A DNA stretch of 61,011 bases from a virus. The translations under genes and the position numbers were made by a program. The DNA is taken from the IMG/VR virus record IMGVR_UViG_3300025000_000107, positions 1 through 61,011 of that record; one strand, written 5' to 3'. Each line of letters starts with the position of its first letter. Position 1 is the first letter of the stretch. This document shows, in pieces, positions 27,195 through 34,167 of this stretch. A model generated the notes under the pieces. The model ran no database searches and was not told where the DNA came from. It saw only the letters and a program-made list of their open reading frames with translations.

Positions 27195-28497
27195 GATATA
27201 TGGTAAGACATCTGGTAAGGTGTTCCCTAATATATACGGTGTTGATAGTAGTAACAAAGGTTCTATGACTCCTTCAGGTCTTATATCTATGTGGAATGCT
27301 AGGACACCTACAAGGTCAGCCGTAGGCCCCCAGATAGTAACCTCAGCAGCAGGCACCGTCCCGGACGAGAATGGCAACTTGGTAGCATTCCCATACAACA
27401 CTCCCAATAAGGGAGTGATGGTTCATCCTGCCTTCACAAAACTTGGCAACAACTCAGTATTTGCTGGAGCGGTTGCAGGCTCTCCGGGTACGACTCCGAC
27501 AGGCTGGACATATACAGTTGTTGATTCCCCGACGATGGCTGTAACGGATATTGAGGGTGAGAATAAACTGACCTTCAGCGGTACAGCATCAAGGGGATAT
27601 CTCAGTCTATCGCAAGCAGTCGCAGCTTTGGCGGTCTATACCTTCGATGTGATGGTCACGACTGACGGAGTGCTGCGGTATGCCGACCTTGAGTATTGTT
27701 CGCTGACTGGCGGAACCATCGTTGTAATGAAGGATGGAGTTGTCATTGCTGACGAGACTGCCGTTCCTGCTGCTGGCACGTTCAAATTGTCCGTAAAGGT
27801 CACGGCTGGCGCGGTTGGCGATACGGCCATATTCAGGTTTGGTCTTGGTGCATCTGCTGTAGCAACCGGCACTGTCTCGGTATGGCAACCTCAACTTGTC
27901 CTCGGTGCATATTCTCTGCCGTATGTCAGGAGTACGACAGGTTCTGTGTCGGTTGTATCAACCGCAGCGACCTCGGGCGGGAATGGCATGGCTATCCCGC
28001 TGAATGCGGCGATGACTGCTGCGCTCAGTGCTGGCGCGGCGTTTACTATGTGCGCCCTTACGTGGATGGGTGTAGCAAATACAGAGCTTGGAGTGGGGGT
28101 AGCGGTGCCAATTGTTTACGCAAATCATAGCGCTGGTGGGCTTTATGCACAGAATATCGGGGGCAGTTATAAAATAGTTGGCACATTCGATGGCTCTTCA
28201 ACTCCGCAATTAGTTGCAACATGGTCCAGAGGAGAAATCCACCTCCGAGTGGTCCAAACCAACGTAGCCAAAACTCACTTCAGGGCAGGCTGTCGTCGCT
28301 ACAGTTCGGCAATGGTTGCCATAGATGCAAACATCGTCTGGGGTACATGGGCAGCCTACGATGGCAGCATGAACCCCTTGACGCACCTCCGCTTCGGCTA
28401 TGGACTCACTGTGCCTATAGGCTTCCGGCAGGTGCAATTTTGGGGCAAGTCATGTTCTGATGCGGAGATATTGAAGGTTGTGGGGTATGAGATATGA
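27187..28497 (+). CDS. Receptor-binding / tail fibre-like protein with GC-rich body
   Basis: A 436-residue protein. The first 45 residues share the A+T-rich codon use of the phage. From about 27325 to 28490 the gene becomes clearly G+C-rich (for example GCGCTCAGTGCTGGCGCGGCG near 28021). The body is strand-rich, with QLVLGAYSLPYVRS-type motifs typical of lectin-like fibre domains, then a jellyroll-like C-terminus. An A+T-rich anchor joined to a foreign body suggests module swapping of the host-recognition part. Confidence 0.65.
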   Translation: MSKIYGKTSGKVFPNIYGVDSSNKGSMTPSGLISMWNARTPTRSAVGPQIVTSAAGTVPDENGNLVAFPYNTPNKGVMVHPAFTKLGNNSVFAGAVAGSPGTTPTGWTYTVVDSPTMAVTDIEGENKLTFSGTASRGYLSLSQAVAALAVYTFDVMVTTDGVLRYADLEYCSLTGGTIVVMKDGVVIADETAVPAAGTFKLSVKVTAGAVGDTAIFRFGLGASAVATGTVSVWQPQLVLGAYSLPYVRSTTGSVSVVSTAATSGGNGMAIPLNAAMTAALSAGAAFTMCALTWMGVANTELGVGVAVPIVYANHSAGGLYAQNIGGSYKIVGTFDGSSTPQLVATWSRGEIHLRVVQTNVAKTHFRAGCRRYSSAMVAIDANIVWGTWAAYDGSMNPLTHLRFGYGLTVPIGFRQVQFWGKSCSDAEILKVVGYEI

Positions 28498-29006
28498 AAC
28501 TAGATAGAGGACAGCACCTCACAGGATACTATGTCACTGATCCAGCTACTCAAAGGAAACTCTACGGGAAGACTTGGGAGAACTCATTCCCCTGTGGGAC
28601 ATATGTAGCTGCTGACAGCACAGTCAAGGCTATAACATTCATCATGTTCTTGGCTAACGACCCTGCAATAGATGATGTAGATCATGCAGAGTCCTTTGAT
28701 CTAAACCTTGAAGCAGAGGCAGCACTTGCAGCCAACCAGGTCTACCTTGACCTGATGGCTGATAAGCTGCCAAACCTGTCGGTACTGAAGGAGAAGATCA
28801 AGGCAGAGATCGAGGCAGAGATTGCAGAAGGAAAGGAGAAGCCAGAGATTGCCAAAGATAAGAAGAAGTCCTTGGTTGGAGAGTATCTTGGTGCAACTCT
28901 GGCGAATGTGATTGCTGACTGGCCTATAGTCTGGCAGCCCACTACAGATGCTGAAACAGGTACAGAAGTCCCTAATATAATGAGGTGTTCACTTGAAGAT
29001 TCTTAA
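28494..29006 (+). CDS. Unknown protein following the receptor-binding-like gene
   Basis: A 170-residue protein overlapping the previous gene by four bases. The N-terminus (TGYYVTDPATQRKLYGKTW) is compact. A helical lysine/glutamate-rich region at about 95-125 has a repeat of A-E-I-E-A-E-I-type. No family is recognised. It could be a fibre chaperone, by position only. Confidence 0.6.
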   Translation: MKLDRGQHLTGYYVTDPATQRKLYGKTWENSFPCGTYVAADSTVKAITFIMFLANDPAIDDVDHAESFDLNLEAEAALAANQVYLDLMADKLPNLSVLKEKIKAEIEAEIAEGKEKPEIAKDKKKSLVGEYLGATLANVIADWPIVWQPTTDAETGTEVPNIMRCSLEDS

Positions 29007-29337
29007 AGTTCTAGCATTACTTACATGTCTCCTAATCCCTGTAGCTGCTTCAGCTGCACCTGGGTGGCAAAGAAACATAACAGTAGATTGGTGGTATGAA
29101 GTACCAACAGACCTAACTGTATCAGGGTTCAAGCTTTATCAGGAAACTCTACCAGCATGTGAGTGGAGTATACCTACTATCAGAACAGGAGCATGCTCTG
29201 TTGTTTTGATAAAGAGGTTCACATCATTTACACTATCAGCTTTGTTTTCTGATGGAACAGAGTCACCACAATCTGAACCCTATGTGCTGAATGACTGGGG
29301 TCCGAAACCTAAGATTAATAACATTATATCAAAATGA
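28993..29337 (+). CDS. Secreted protein with fibronectin-like fold
   Basis: A 114-residue protein starting at a TTG after GAGGTG. Residues 1-21 form a clear signal peptide (basic KILK, hydrophobic core, cleavage near AASAA). The mature part has the strand order VDWWYEVPTDLTVSGFKLYQ, typical of a fibronectin type III-like domain, with two cysteines that could form a disulphide. It would act in the periplasm or outside. It may be a moron-type gene rather than a virion part. Confidence 0.6.
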   Translation: MKILKVLALLTCLLIPVAASAAPGWQRNITVDWWYEVPTDLTVSGFKLYQETLPACEWSIPTIRTGACSVVLIKRFTSFTLSALFSDGTESPQSEPYVLNDWGPKPKINNIISK

Positions 29338-29834
29338 AACTACTTAAAGTACTAGCACTAGTGTTCTTAGTGTCTATGTTTGGTTGCTCTAATGGGGATA
29401 AACCTCATGCAAGTGTCTCAGATACTAATCAGGTATATAACCCTATGGAGCAGGATGATGATGATAAGATCCTGAATGAACCTGCAGTAGAGTCAGACTA
29501 TGAGGCTGATGGTATTGTAGATGGGAGTGCAGTATCTGTAGATGAAGGTATGAGTGATGAGTATGGTTCCTACACCTATAGCGGTAAAGGTTCCTTCAAG
29601 ACATACGGTACTCGTAATGGTGGGAGACAGGCTTGGAGAATCCCAGGACCTATGTCTAAGTATGGTAAGGTGTGCAAGGTGGTCTTCTCGGGCGGAGGTA
29701 CTTACTATGTTGTAGCTCAGAAAGCTAATAGGAGTAACAAGGGTTTCGTCTGGAAGAAGGGAAGTCATGGTGGACCTTATATCCACGCTAGATACGGGAA
29801 CAGTTCCCAGTATGTAAACATTTCATGTAGGTGA
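29334..29834 (+). CDS. Lipoprotein, unknown function
   Basis: A 166-residue protein with a lipoprotein signal (MKLLKVLALVFLVSMFGC; lipobox cysteine at 18). An acidic linker follows (QDDDDK), then a globular glycine/tyrosine-rich domain (KTYGTRNGGRQAWRIPGPMS) ending in ISCR. It overlaps the previous gene by four bases. The N-terminus is nearly the same as that of the 28993 protein (MKILKVLALLTCL), so the signals may be duplicated. Surface exclusion of other phages is a possible role. Confidence 0.62.
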   Translation: MKLLKVLALVFLVSMFGCSNGDKPHASVSDTNQVYNPMEQDDDDKILNEPAVESDYEADGIVDGSAVSVDEGMSDEYGSYTYSGKGSFKTYGTRNGGRQAWRIPGPMSKYGKVCKVVFSGGGTYYVVAQKANRSNKGFVWKKGSHGGPYIHARYGNSSQYVNISCR

Positions 29835-29838
29835 TAAT

Positions 29839-30474
29839 ATGAGATTCTTATGGATGTTGGTAGCCCTCTTCATGCTTACTGGTTGTGGAGCTACTTATGA
29901 TGTAGGCCCTGAGATGGGTCAGTTGGCAGCTGCTCAAGAGACTGGTCGTGCTGAATGCATGAAGGCTTATGCTGAGTCACAGAAGGTAGACTGCACTGGT
30001 ATGGATTCTAGAGACTGTATGATGGTTAAGGTACAGCAGCAGACAGCTATCCTTGTAGGAATGGCTACAGGTAAGTCAGCTAACCCTTGCGGGGAAGGCA
30101 GCAACCTGTTTGATGTTATGAAGGAAGAGGTCGCACAGAAGAATGAGTCTCTTAGAAGTGGTATGGGTGTAGCAGGTGGTGTAGCTAAGATCGGTCTTGG
30201 TGTATGGGGTGCTACAGAGATCGTAGACTCTATAGGAAAGAATGCAGGGTCTACCAGTACAGTTAATACCGAGGGTGGTGACTCAACCATCTCGAATACT
30301 AGAAGCAACACAGAGACTAACACTGATGTAAGCAACACTGGAGAAGAGGGTACAGCTACTACGAGTGGTGGCTTTAGTTCAGACCCTGTAGCACCTGTCA
30401 ACACTACTGGAGAGCCAGCTCTTGACCCCGCTACCGAGGTCTCAGATGAAACTATAACTGTTACTAACGACTAA
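29839..30474 (+). CDS. Lipoprotein with serine/threonine-rich tail
   Basis: A 211-residue protein with a signal and lipobox (LFMLTGC, cysteine 16). Residues 35-80 contain four further cysteines. A glycine-rich helix spans about 110-130. The last 70 residues are a disordered N/T/S/E-rich tail. It lies before the holin-like gene, so an outer-membrane spanin role can be considered, but the usual proline-rich outer spanin pattern is not visible. Confidence 0.58.
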   Translation: MRFLWMLVALFMLTGCGATYDVGPEMGQLAAAQETGRAECMKAYAESQKVDCTGMDSRDCMMVKVQQQTAILVGMATGKSANPCGEGSNLFDVMKEEVAQKNESLRSGMGVAGGVAKIGLGVWGATEIVDSIGKNAGSTSTVNTEGGDSTISNTRSNTETNTDVSNTGEEGTATTSGGFSSDPVAPVNTTGEPALDPATEVSDETITVTND

Positions 30475-30584
30475 TGAACGAGTATAGTCCTCACCCTAAG
30501 GATAAGATCGTAGGTATTAAGATCAATATCCTTAAGGTGCTGAAGATTATTAAGTCACTACTAAAGAAGAGGAAGAAGAAATGA
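30474..30584 (+). CDS. Tiny basic protein before holin
   Basis: A 36-residue open frame with an amphipathic lysine-rich helix ending KSLLKKRKKK. It overlaps both neighbours in the TAATG and ATGA style, which strongly suggests that it is translated. The charge pattern suggests membrane-surface binding and possibly a lysis accessory role. Confidence 0.55.
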   Translation: MNEYSPHPKDKIVGIKINILKVLKIIKSLLKKRKKK

Positions 30585-30841
30585 TAGTAGTTGACCTATG
30601 GAAAGCAGTACGTGCTGGTAAAGAGCTTAAGAACGCCTCTACGTGGGCGAACAGGCAGGCCCTTACCAGCATATGCGTTGTCGTATTAACGTTCACTGTA
30701 GGTATCTTAAAGTTCCTAGGAGTGGATCTTCCGTTTACTGATGAACAGATCGTAGAAGGTGGAGCTGCAATAGCAACCCTCCTCTTCCTTGGTAACTCTG
30801 TCTTATCAGTAGCTACAACTAAAGATGCTGGAGTTAAATAA
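30581..30841 (+). CDS. Holin (probable)
   Basis: An 86-residue protein with two transmembrane helices (about 28-46, ALTSICVVVLTFTVGILKFL, and about 60-78, AAIATLLFLGNSVLSVA) joined by a short acidic loop. This class II holin layout, one gene before a small protein and the endolysin, makes holin the best call. Overlaps of four and one bases with its neighbours show tight coupling. Confidence 0.72.
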   Translation: MIVVDLWKAVRAGKELKNASTWANRQALTSICVVVLTFTVGILKFLGVDLPFTDEQIVEGGAAIATLLFLGNSVLSVATTKDAGVK

Positions 30842-31068
30842 TGGAAAAGTTACTGATGTTACTCAAGATGTTACCCGCACTCTTCACCGCTATGAAGGCT
30901 ATCGAAGAGGCACTCCCTGTTAGTGGTATGGGTAAAGATAAGTTGCAGTTGATTAGGGATATCATGGAGACTGCTTATGAGAATGTAAGTTCTATGTGGC
31001 CATCTATTGAGGTAGTCATTGCTAAGGTTGTAGCACTCTTTAATAAGGCTGGAGTCTTCCAGAAGTAA
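30841..31068 (+). CDS. Small helical protein between holin and endolysin
   Basis: A 75-residue protein with a methionine/leucine-rich amphipathic N-terminus (LLMLLKMLPALFTAMKAIEE) and a second helix ending VVALFNKAGVFQK. It may be a holin partner or antiholin. No motif decides. Confidence 0.55.
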   Translation: MEKLLMLLKMLPALFTAMKAIEEALPVSGMGKDKLQLIRDIMETAYENVSSMWPSIEVVIAKVVALFNKAGVFQK

Positions 31069-31082
31069 TAGTAGGTGATACT

Positions 31083-31490
31083 GTGCATGAGATGCTAAAG
31101 AGGCATGAAGGATTCAGAGAGAAGATGTATAAGGATTCTGTCGGAGTATGGACTATAGGATACGGACTGAATCTAGAGGCTGGTATCACAGAAGAGGAAG
31201 CTGCATACTTACTTGATATGAGAGTGAAGAAGATACAGGAAAGGTTGAGTAGATCCTTATACTTCTGGGATGATCTATCGCCTGTAAGGCAGGAAGTCTT
31301 AATAAACATGGCTTACAATCTAGGGGTTGATGGTCTGTATAAGTTCAGGACCACCTTGAGACTTATGGGGGAGGGTAAGTACGAGGAGGCATCTAAGCAG
31401 ATGCTTAACAGTTTGTGGGCTAGGCAGGTTCCTAATAGAGCTAGAGAGTTGTCTGAACTATTCAGGGTGGGAGGTGATATGAGTGGCTAA
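31083..31490 (+). CDS. Endolysin, T4 lysozyme-like (GH24 muramidase)
   Basis: A 135-residue lysozyme that would cut the glycan strands of host peptidoglycan at lysis. The catalytic triad E9-x8-D18-x5-T24 (HEGFREKMYKDSVGVWTIGY) has exactly the T4 lysozyme spacing. LINMAYNLGVDGL and the RA-RELSELF end match the C-terminal lobe. There is no signal peptide, so it depends on the holin. The start is GTG at 31083 after GGTGA; an ATG three codons later is possible. Confidence 0.93.
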   Translation: MHEMLKRHEGFREKMYKDSVGVWTIGYGLNLEAGITEEEAAYLLDMRVKKIQERLSRSLYFWDDLSPVRQEVLINMAYNLGVDGLYKFRTTLRLMGEGKYEEASKQMLNSLWARQVPNRARELSELFRVGGDMSG

Positions 31491-32205
31491 GCAGGAGATA
31501 AAGAGTACTAGCATTACTAGTGATGTTAGGGATCAGCTCAATGAAAACTTTACTGAGATCTATAGTGATAAGGTTCCTTATACTGGAGCTACAGGTCCTG
31601 TAGATCTTGGAGTACAACCACTCGTAGTGGGGGAGATACAATCAACAGGTAATCTTACAATCAATTGCGGAACTAATTGTACAATAGTTTTACAAGAACT
31701 TGTATGGGAAGATCTTAGGTTTCCTGCTACTACTACGAAGCTAGGGGCTACTAGTAAACCTGACTTCGACTATACGAATGTAGGTCTTCTGTTCCCACAG
31801 AATGATGCCACTGAGATAACATATATTAATGTACAGATGCCTCATGCATACAGTATAGGTACTGATATAGTTCCTCATGTACACTTTATTCAGTCAGCAG
31901 CTACAGTACCTGTGTTTAAGATGAGCTATAGGTGGTATGATATGGGTGAAAGTGCAATAGGTGCATTCACTACAATAGCTACCAGCACTTTAGTGTACAC
32001 TTACACATCAGGTAGTATACATCAGTTAGCTAAGTTTCCAAATATAGTATGTCCAGTTACTGGAATGTCTTCTATGCTAGATATAAAACTCTATAGGGAA
32101 GATAACGTAGTAACAGGTGATGTACTAGTGAAAGAGTTTGACATTCATTATCAGATAGACACAATAGGTTCTTCAACAGAATCATCTAAATTTCAAGGAG
32201 ATTGA
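31483..32205 (+). CDS. Structural protein sharing an N-terminal anchor with the next gene
   Basis: A 240-residue protein starting at GTG 31483 after GGAGGTG. The first 30 residues (KQEIKSTSITSDVRDQLNEN) are nearly repeated at the start of the next gene's product. The C-terminal 150 residues are strand-rich and resemble virion surface domains (IVPHVHFIQS, KMSYRWYDMG). It is probably a head fibre or tail-spike part with a common docking segment. Confidence 0.6.
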   Translation: MAKQEIKSTSITSDVRDQLNENFTEIYSDKVPYTGATGPVDLGVQPLVVGEIQSTGNLTINCGTNCTIVLQELVWEDLRFPATTTKLGATSKPDFDYTNVGLLFPQNDATEITYINVQMPHAYSIGTDIVPHVHFIQSAATVPVFKMSYRWYDMGESAIGAFTTIATSTLVYTYTSGSIHQLAKFPNIVCPVTGMSSMLDIKLYREDNVVTGDVLVKEFDIHYQIDTIGSSTESSKFQGD

Positions 32206-32209
32206 TTAA

Positions 32210-32734
32210 ATGGCAAGGCAAGAAATCAAAGGCGTATCTATTAACAGTGACGAGCGTGACCAGCTTAATGCAAACTTCACTGAGCTGTACGCACCACTCA
32301 CAGTAGCTGGCGTTACGGCATCTGCTGCTGAGCTGAATATCCTCGATGGTGTTACAGCTATCGCTGCTGAGATCAACACACTTGATGGAGTTCCTACTCA
32401 CTTCACTACTGCTACTGTACCAGCATCTGGTACTTGTGCAGCAACCTTTACGCTTGCTAATGTCAGCGAGGCTATTGAGTCTGGTACAATCTTGAGTGGT
32501 CTTGGGTACATCTCTACCTCTATCAACACGCTAGGGACTGCAATTACGTCAGTAGCTACGCTGAGTAAGGGCACTATCAATACCCTTGTAACCGGGTCTA
32601 TCTTCTTCTGGGTTGCTGATGGATCTGGAGAACTCAACATGACCCTTACAGGTGCTGCAGGTTCTTATTATGTATCTCTGTTAATGCCCACTGGTGAGGC
32701 TTGGAGATCAGAGGCTTGTGTTATTAACGCATAA
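32210..32734 (+). CDS. Structural/decoration protein with fibre-type repeats
   Basis: A 174-residue protein. The N-terminus is paralogous to that of the previous gene. ASAAELNILDGVT followed by AAEINTLDGV is a repeat frequently seen in phage fibre shafts. The remainder is a threonine/serine-rich beta domain. This is the last gene of the right-going arm, before the terminator. Confidence 0.65.
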   Translation: MARQEIKGVSINSDERDQLNANFTELYAPLTVAGVTASAAELNILDGVTAIAAEINTLDGVPTHFTTATVPASGTCAATFTLANVSEAIESGTILSGLGYISTSINTLGTAITSVATLSKGTINTLVTGSIFFWVADGSGELNMTLTGAAGSYYVSLLMPTGEAWRSEACVINA

Positions 32735-32754
32735 CGGATAGCTAGAACGACAGA

Positions 32755-32792
32755 GGGCCTATAGGAAATGAATCCTATAGGCCCTTTTTGTT
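32755..32792 (+). terminator. Rho-independent terminator between the convergent arms
   Basis: GGGCCTATAGGA (32755-32766) pairs perfectly with TCCTATAGGCCC (32773-32784) over a six-base loop, and TTTTTGTTTG follows. It ends right-going transcription. The stem is symmetric, so it may also act on the converging left-going transcripts. Confidence 0.93.
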
Positions 32793-32796
32793 TGTA

Positions 32797-33159
32797 TTAC
32801 ATCGTTCGTTTCTTCCTAGTCCTCTTTACCTTCATCATCTTAGCTGCTTCAGATACTTGAGCACCTATAGTATTACCACCTACCTGTGCTCTCCTAGCCT
32901 CTCTAGCTGCTGTAGAGTTACCACCAGTATTAGCCTTACCTGCAGCAGCCATAGCACCTATAGCGCCCATCTTAGGGGGGGTAGCTGGCTTAGCTGCCCT
33001 CACTGTATTAGCTATAGAAGACCTTTTAGCTTTAGACCTAGCTCCCTTCACCCTCTCAGCTGCCTTAGTAACCATCGTACCTCGCATAGCTTCAGGGCTA
33101 GTGGTTGCTGCCTTAGACTGCTTACCTGCTTCAATAATGTCTCTAATACCTGCCATCAT
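32797..33159 (-). CDS. Basic alanine/lysine-rich protein, nucleoid-like
   Basis: A 120-residue protein with very high K/R/A content (ERVKGARSKAKRSS, ending KVKRTRKKRTM), resembling histone H1-like or DNA-condensing proteins. AAGGAG lies just before the double ATG. A phage promoter lies about 50 bases upstream on the same strand, so this gene has its own transcription although it is last in the left-going arm. It could be a packaged DNA-binding protein, by composition only. Confidence 0.7.
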   Translation of the reverse strand: MMAGIRDIIEAGKQSKAATTSPEAMRGTMVTKAAERVKGARSKAKRSSIANTVRAAKPATPPKMGAIGAMAAAGKANTGGNSTAAREARRAQVGGNTIGAQVSEAAKMMKVKRTRKKRTM

Positions 33160-33205
33160 TTCTCCTTAATTGATATTGATAAATACGAAAGGTTAGTACT
33201 ATAGT

Positions 33206-33216
33206 CTATATAGTTA
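33206..33216 (-). promoter_or_regulatory. Promoter core overlapping the hydrolase stop codon
   Basis: Read on the minus strand, ACTATATAGACTATAG matches the 55873 promoter after the first base. The TAG of ACTATATAG (33206-33214) is the stop codon of the hydrolase gene. It points to the basic protein gene at 33159. Confidence 0.5.
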
Positions 33217-34141
33217 TTACTTTCTTTAAGAAATAATCTATACAACTTCCACGAGTAAATACTGCAGTGTGTCCAGCCTTCTCAAAGTTCTTAGTGGTTA
33301 TCACCTTCGAGGAAACCTTATTGATAATATCTAAAGCCTGTGTTGGATGGGTAATCTGATCATCCTCCCCCGTATAGATATGAAGGGGACATGTGATGTT
33401 CTCTAACTTAGGAACTCTACCATCTGAGAGAACCCAAGTACCATCGTACAACCTGTTGTTAAAGAAATGATTATCTAGGGCCTCTATAAACCATCCACCA
33501 TGCAGGTCTATAGGGCTGTCATACCAGTTGTTCTCAGCAATCCACTTATCTATACTATTTGAGTCACATCTAAGGAAGTGAACATAGAGGTTGTAGTACC
33601 TAGTGAAGAAGGTAGGCATAGGGTTAGAGATAGCAAACGCTAACCACTGCAATGAACCTAGTTGGATACCACCATTGAGGGCAACTACACCCTTGTGGTA
33701 ATCTAAGGAACCCTTAGAGCAATAGTCCTCTATAGAGTTATCCTCACCTGTCTTGGTGTTAATAGGAGATGCAAACATCGAGAAGCTCTTAGCTGTCTCT
33801 GGATACAGAGAGATGAATATAGCTGAGAGCCAACCACCCTGACAGACTCCTACGATGTCTAAAGGGCTGTTACCTATTGTATCTACACAGATCTTCATCT
33901 TACCTACAAGACCTAGTACATCCAGCTTACAGGTCTTAGAGGTGGCCGGCAGTAACTCCATAGTATACACAGCTCTGCTACAAGATGCTATACCATCTAT
34001 CAGCCTTTGAGTAATACAACCATGCCTCCCCGCATGAGGAGGTATTACAAGGATAGGATCTCCACAGTCTGTATTCCAACCGTGAAGCTTTATGCAATCA
34101 TCTGAATACAGTACAACACTTCTCTTAAACTCTTGACTCAT
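33206..34141 (-). CDS. Alpha/beta hydrolase, polyhydroxyalkanoate synthase/depolymerase-like
   Basis: A 311-residue protein with the pattern of the PhaC family: PPHAGRHGC near 34-42, a G-x-C-x-G-G nucleophile elbow (GVCQGGW, C100), an acidic TGEDDQIT (D260/D261) and a late AGHTAVF (H291), giving a Cys-Asp-His triad. PHA synthases use exactly this cysteine box, and intracellular depolymerases a close variant. The protein is somewhat shorter than class III PhaC. It could alter host carbon stores or lipids during infection. The reaction direction cannot be decided from the sequence. Confidence 0.65.
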   Translation of the reverse strand: MSQEFKRSVVLYSDDCIKLHGWNTDCGDPILVIPPHAGRHGCITQRLIDGIASCSRAVYTMELLPATSKTCKLDVLGLVGKMKICVDTIGNSPLDIVGVCQGGWLSAIFISLYPETAKSFSMFASPINTKTGEDNSIEDYCSKGSLDYHKGVVALNGGIQLGSLQWLAFAISNPMPTFFTRYYNLYVHFLRCDSNSIDKWIAENNWYDSPIDLHGGWFIEALDNHFFNNRLYDGTWVLSDGRVPKLENITCPLHIYTGEDDQITHPTQALDIINKVSSKVITTKNFEKAGHTAVFTRGSCIDYFLKKVITI

Positions 34142-34167
34142 GAATAACTATCCTTTGTTAATAGGCT

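Noticed and set aside
32788-33204. Right-going open frame opposite the basic protein gene
   Set aside because: The minus-strand frame has a ribosome site and promoter, while the plus-strand frame has neither and follows directly on a terminator.
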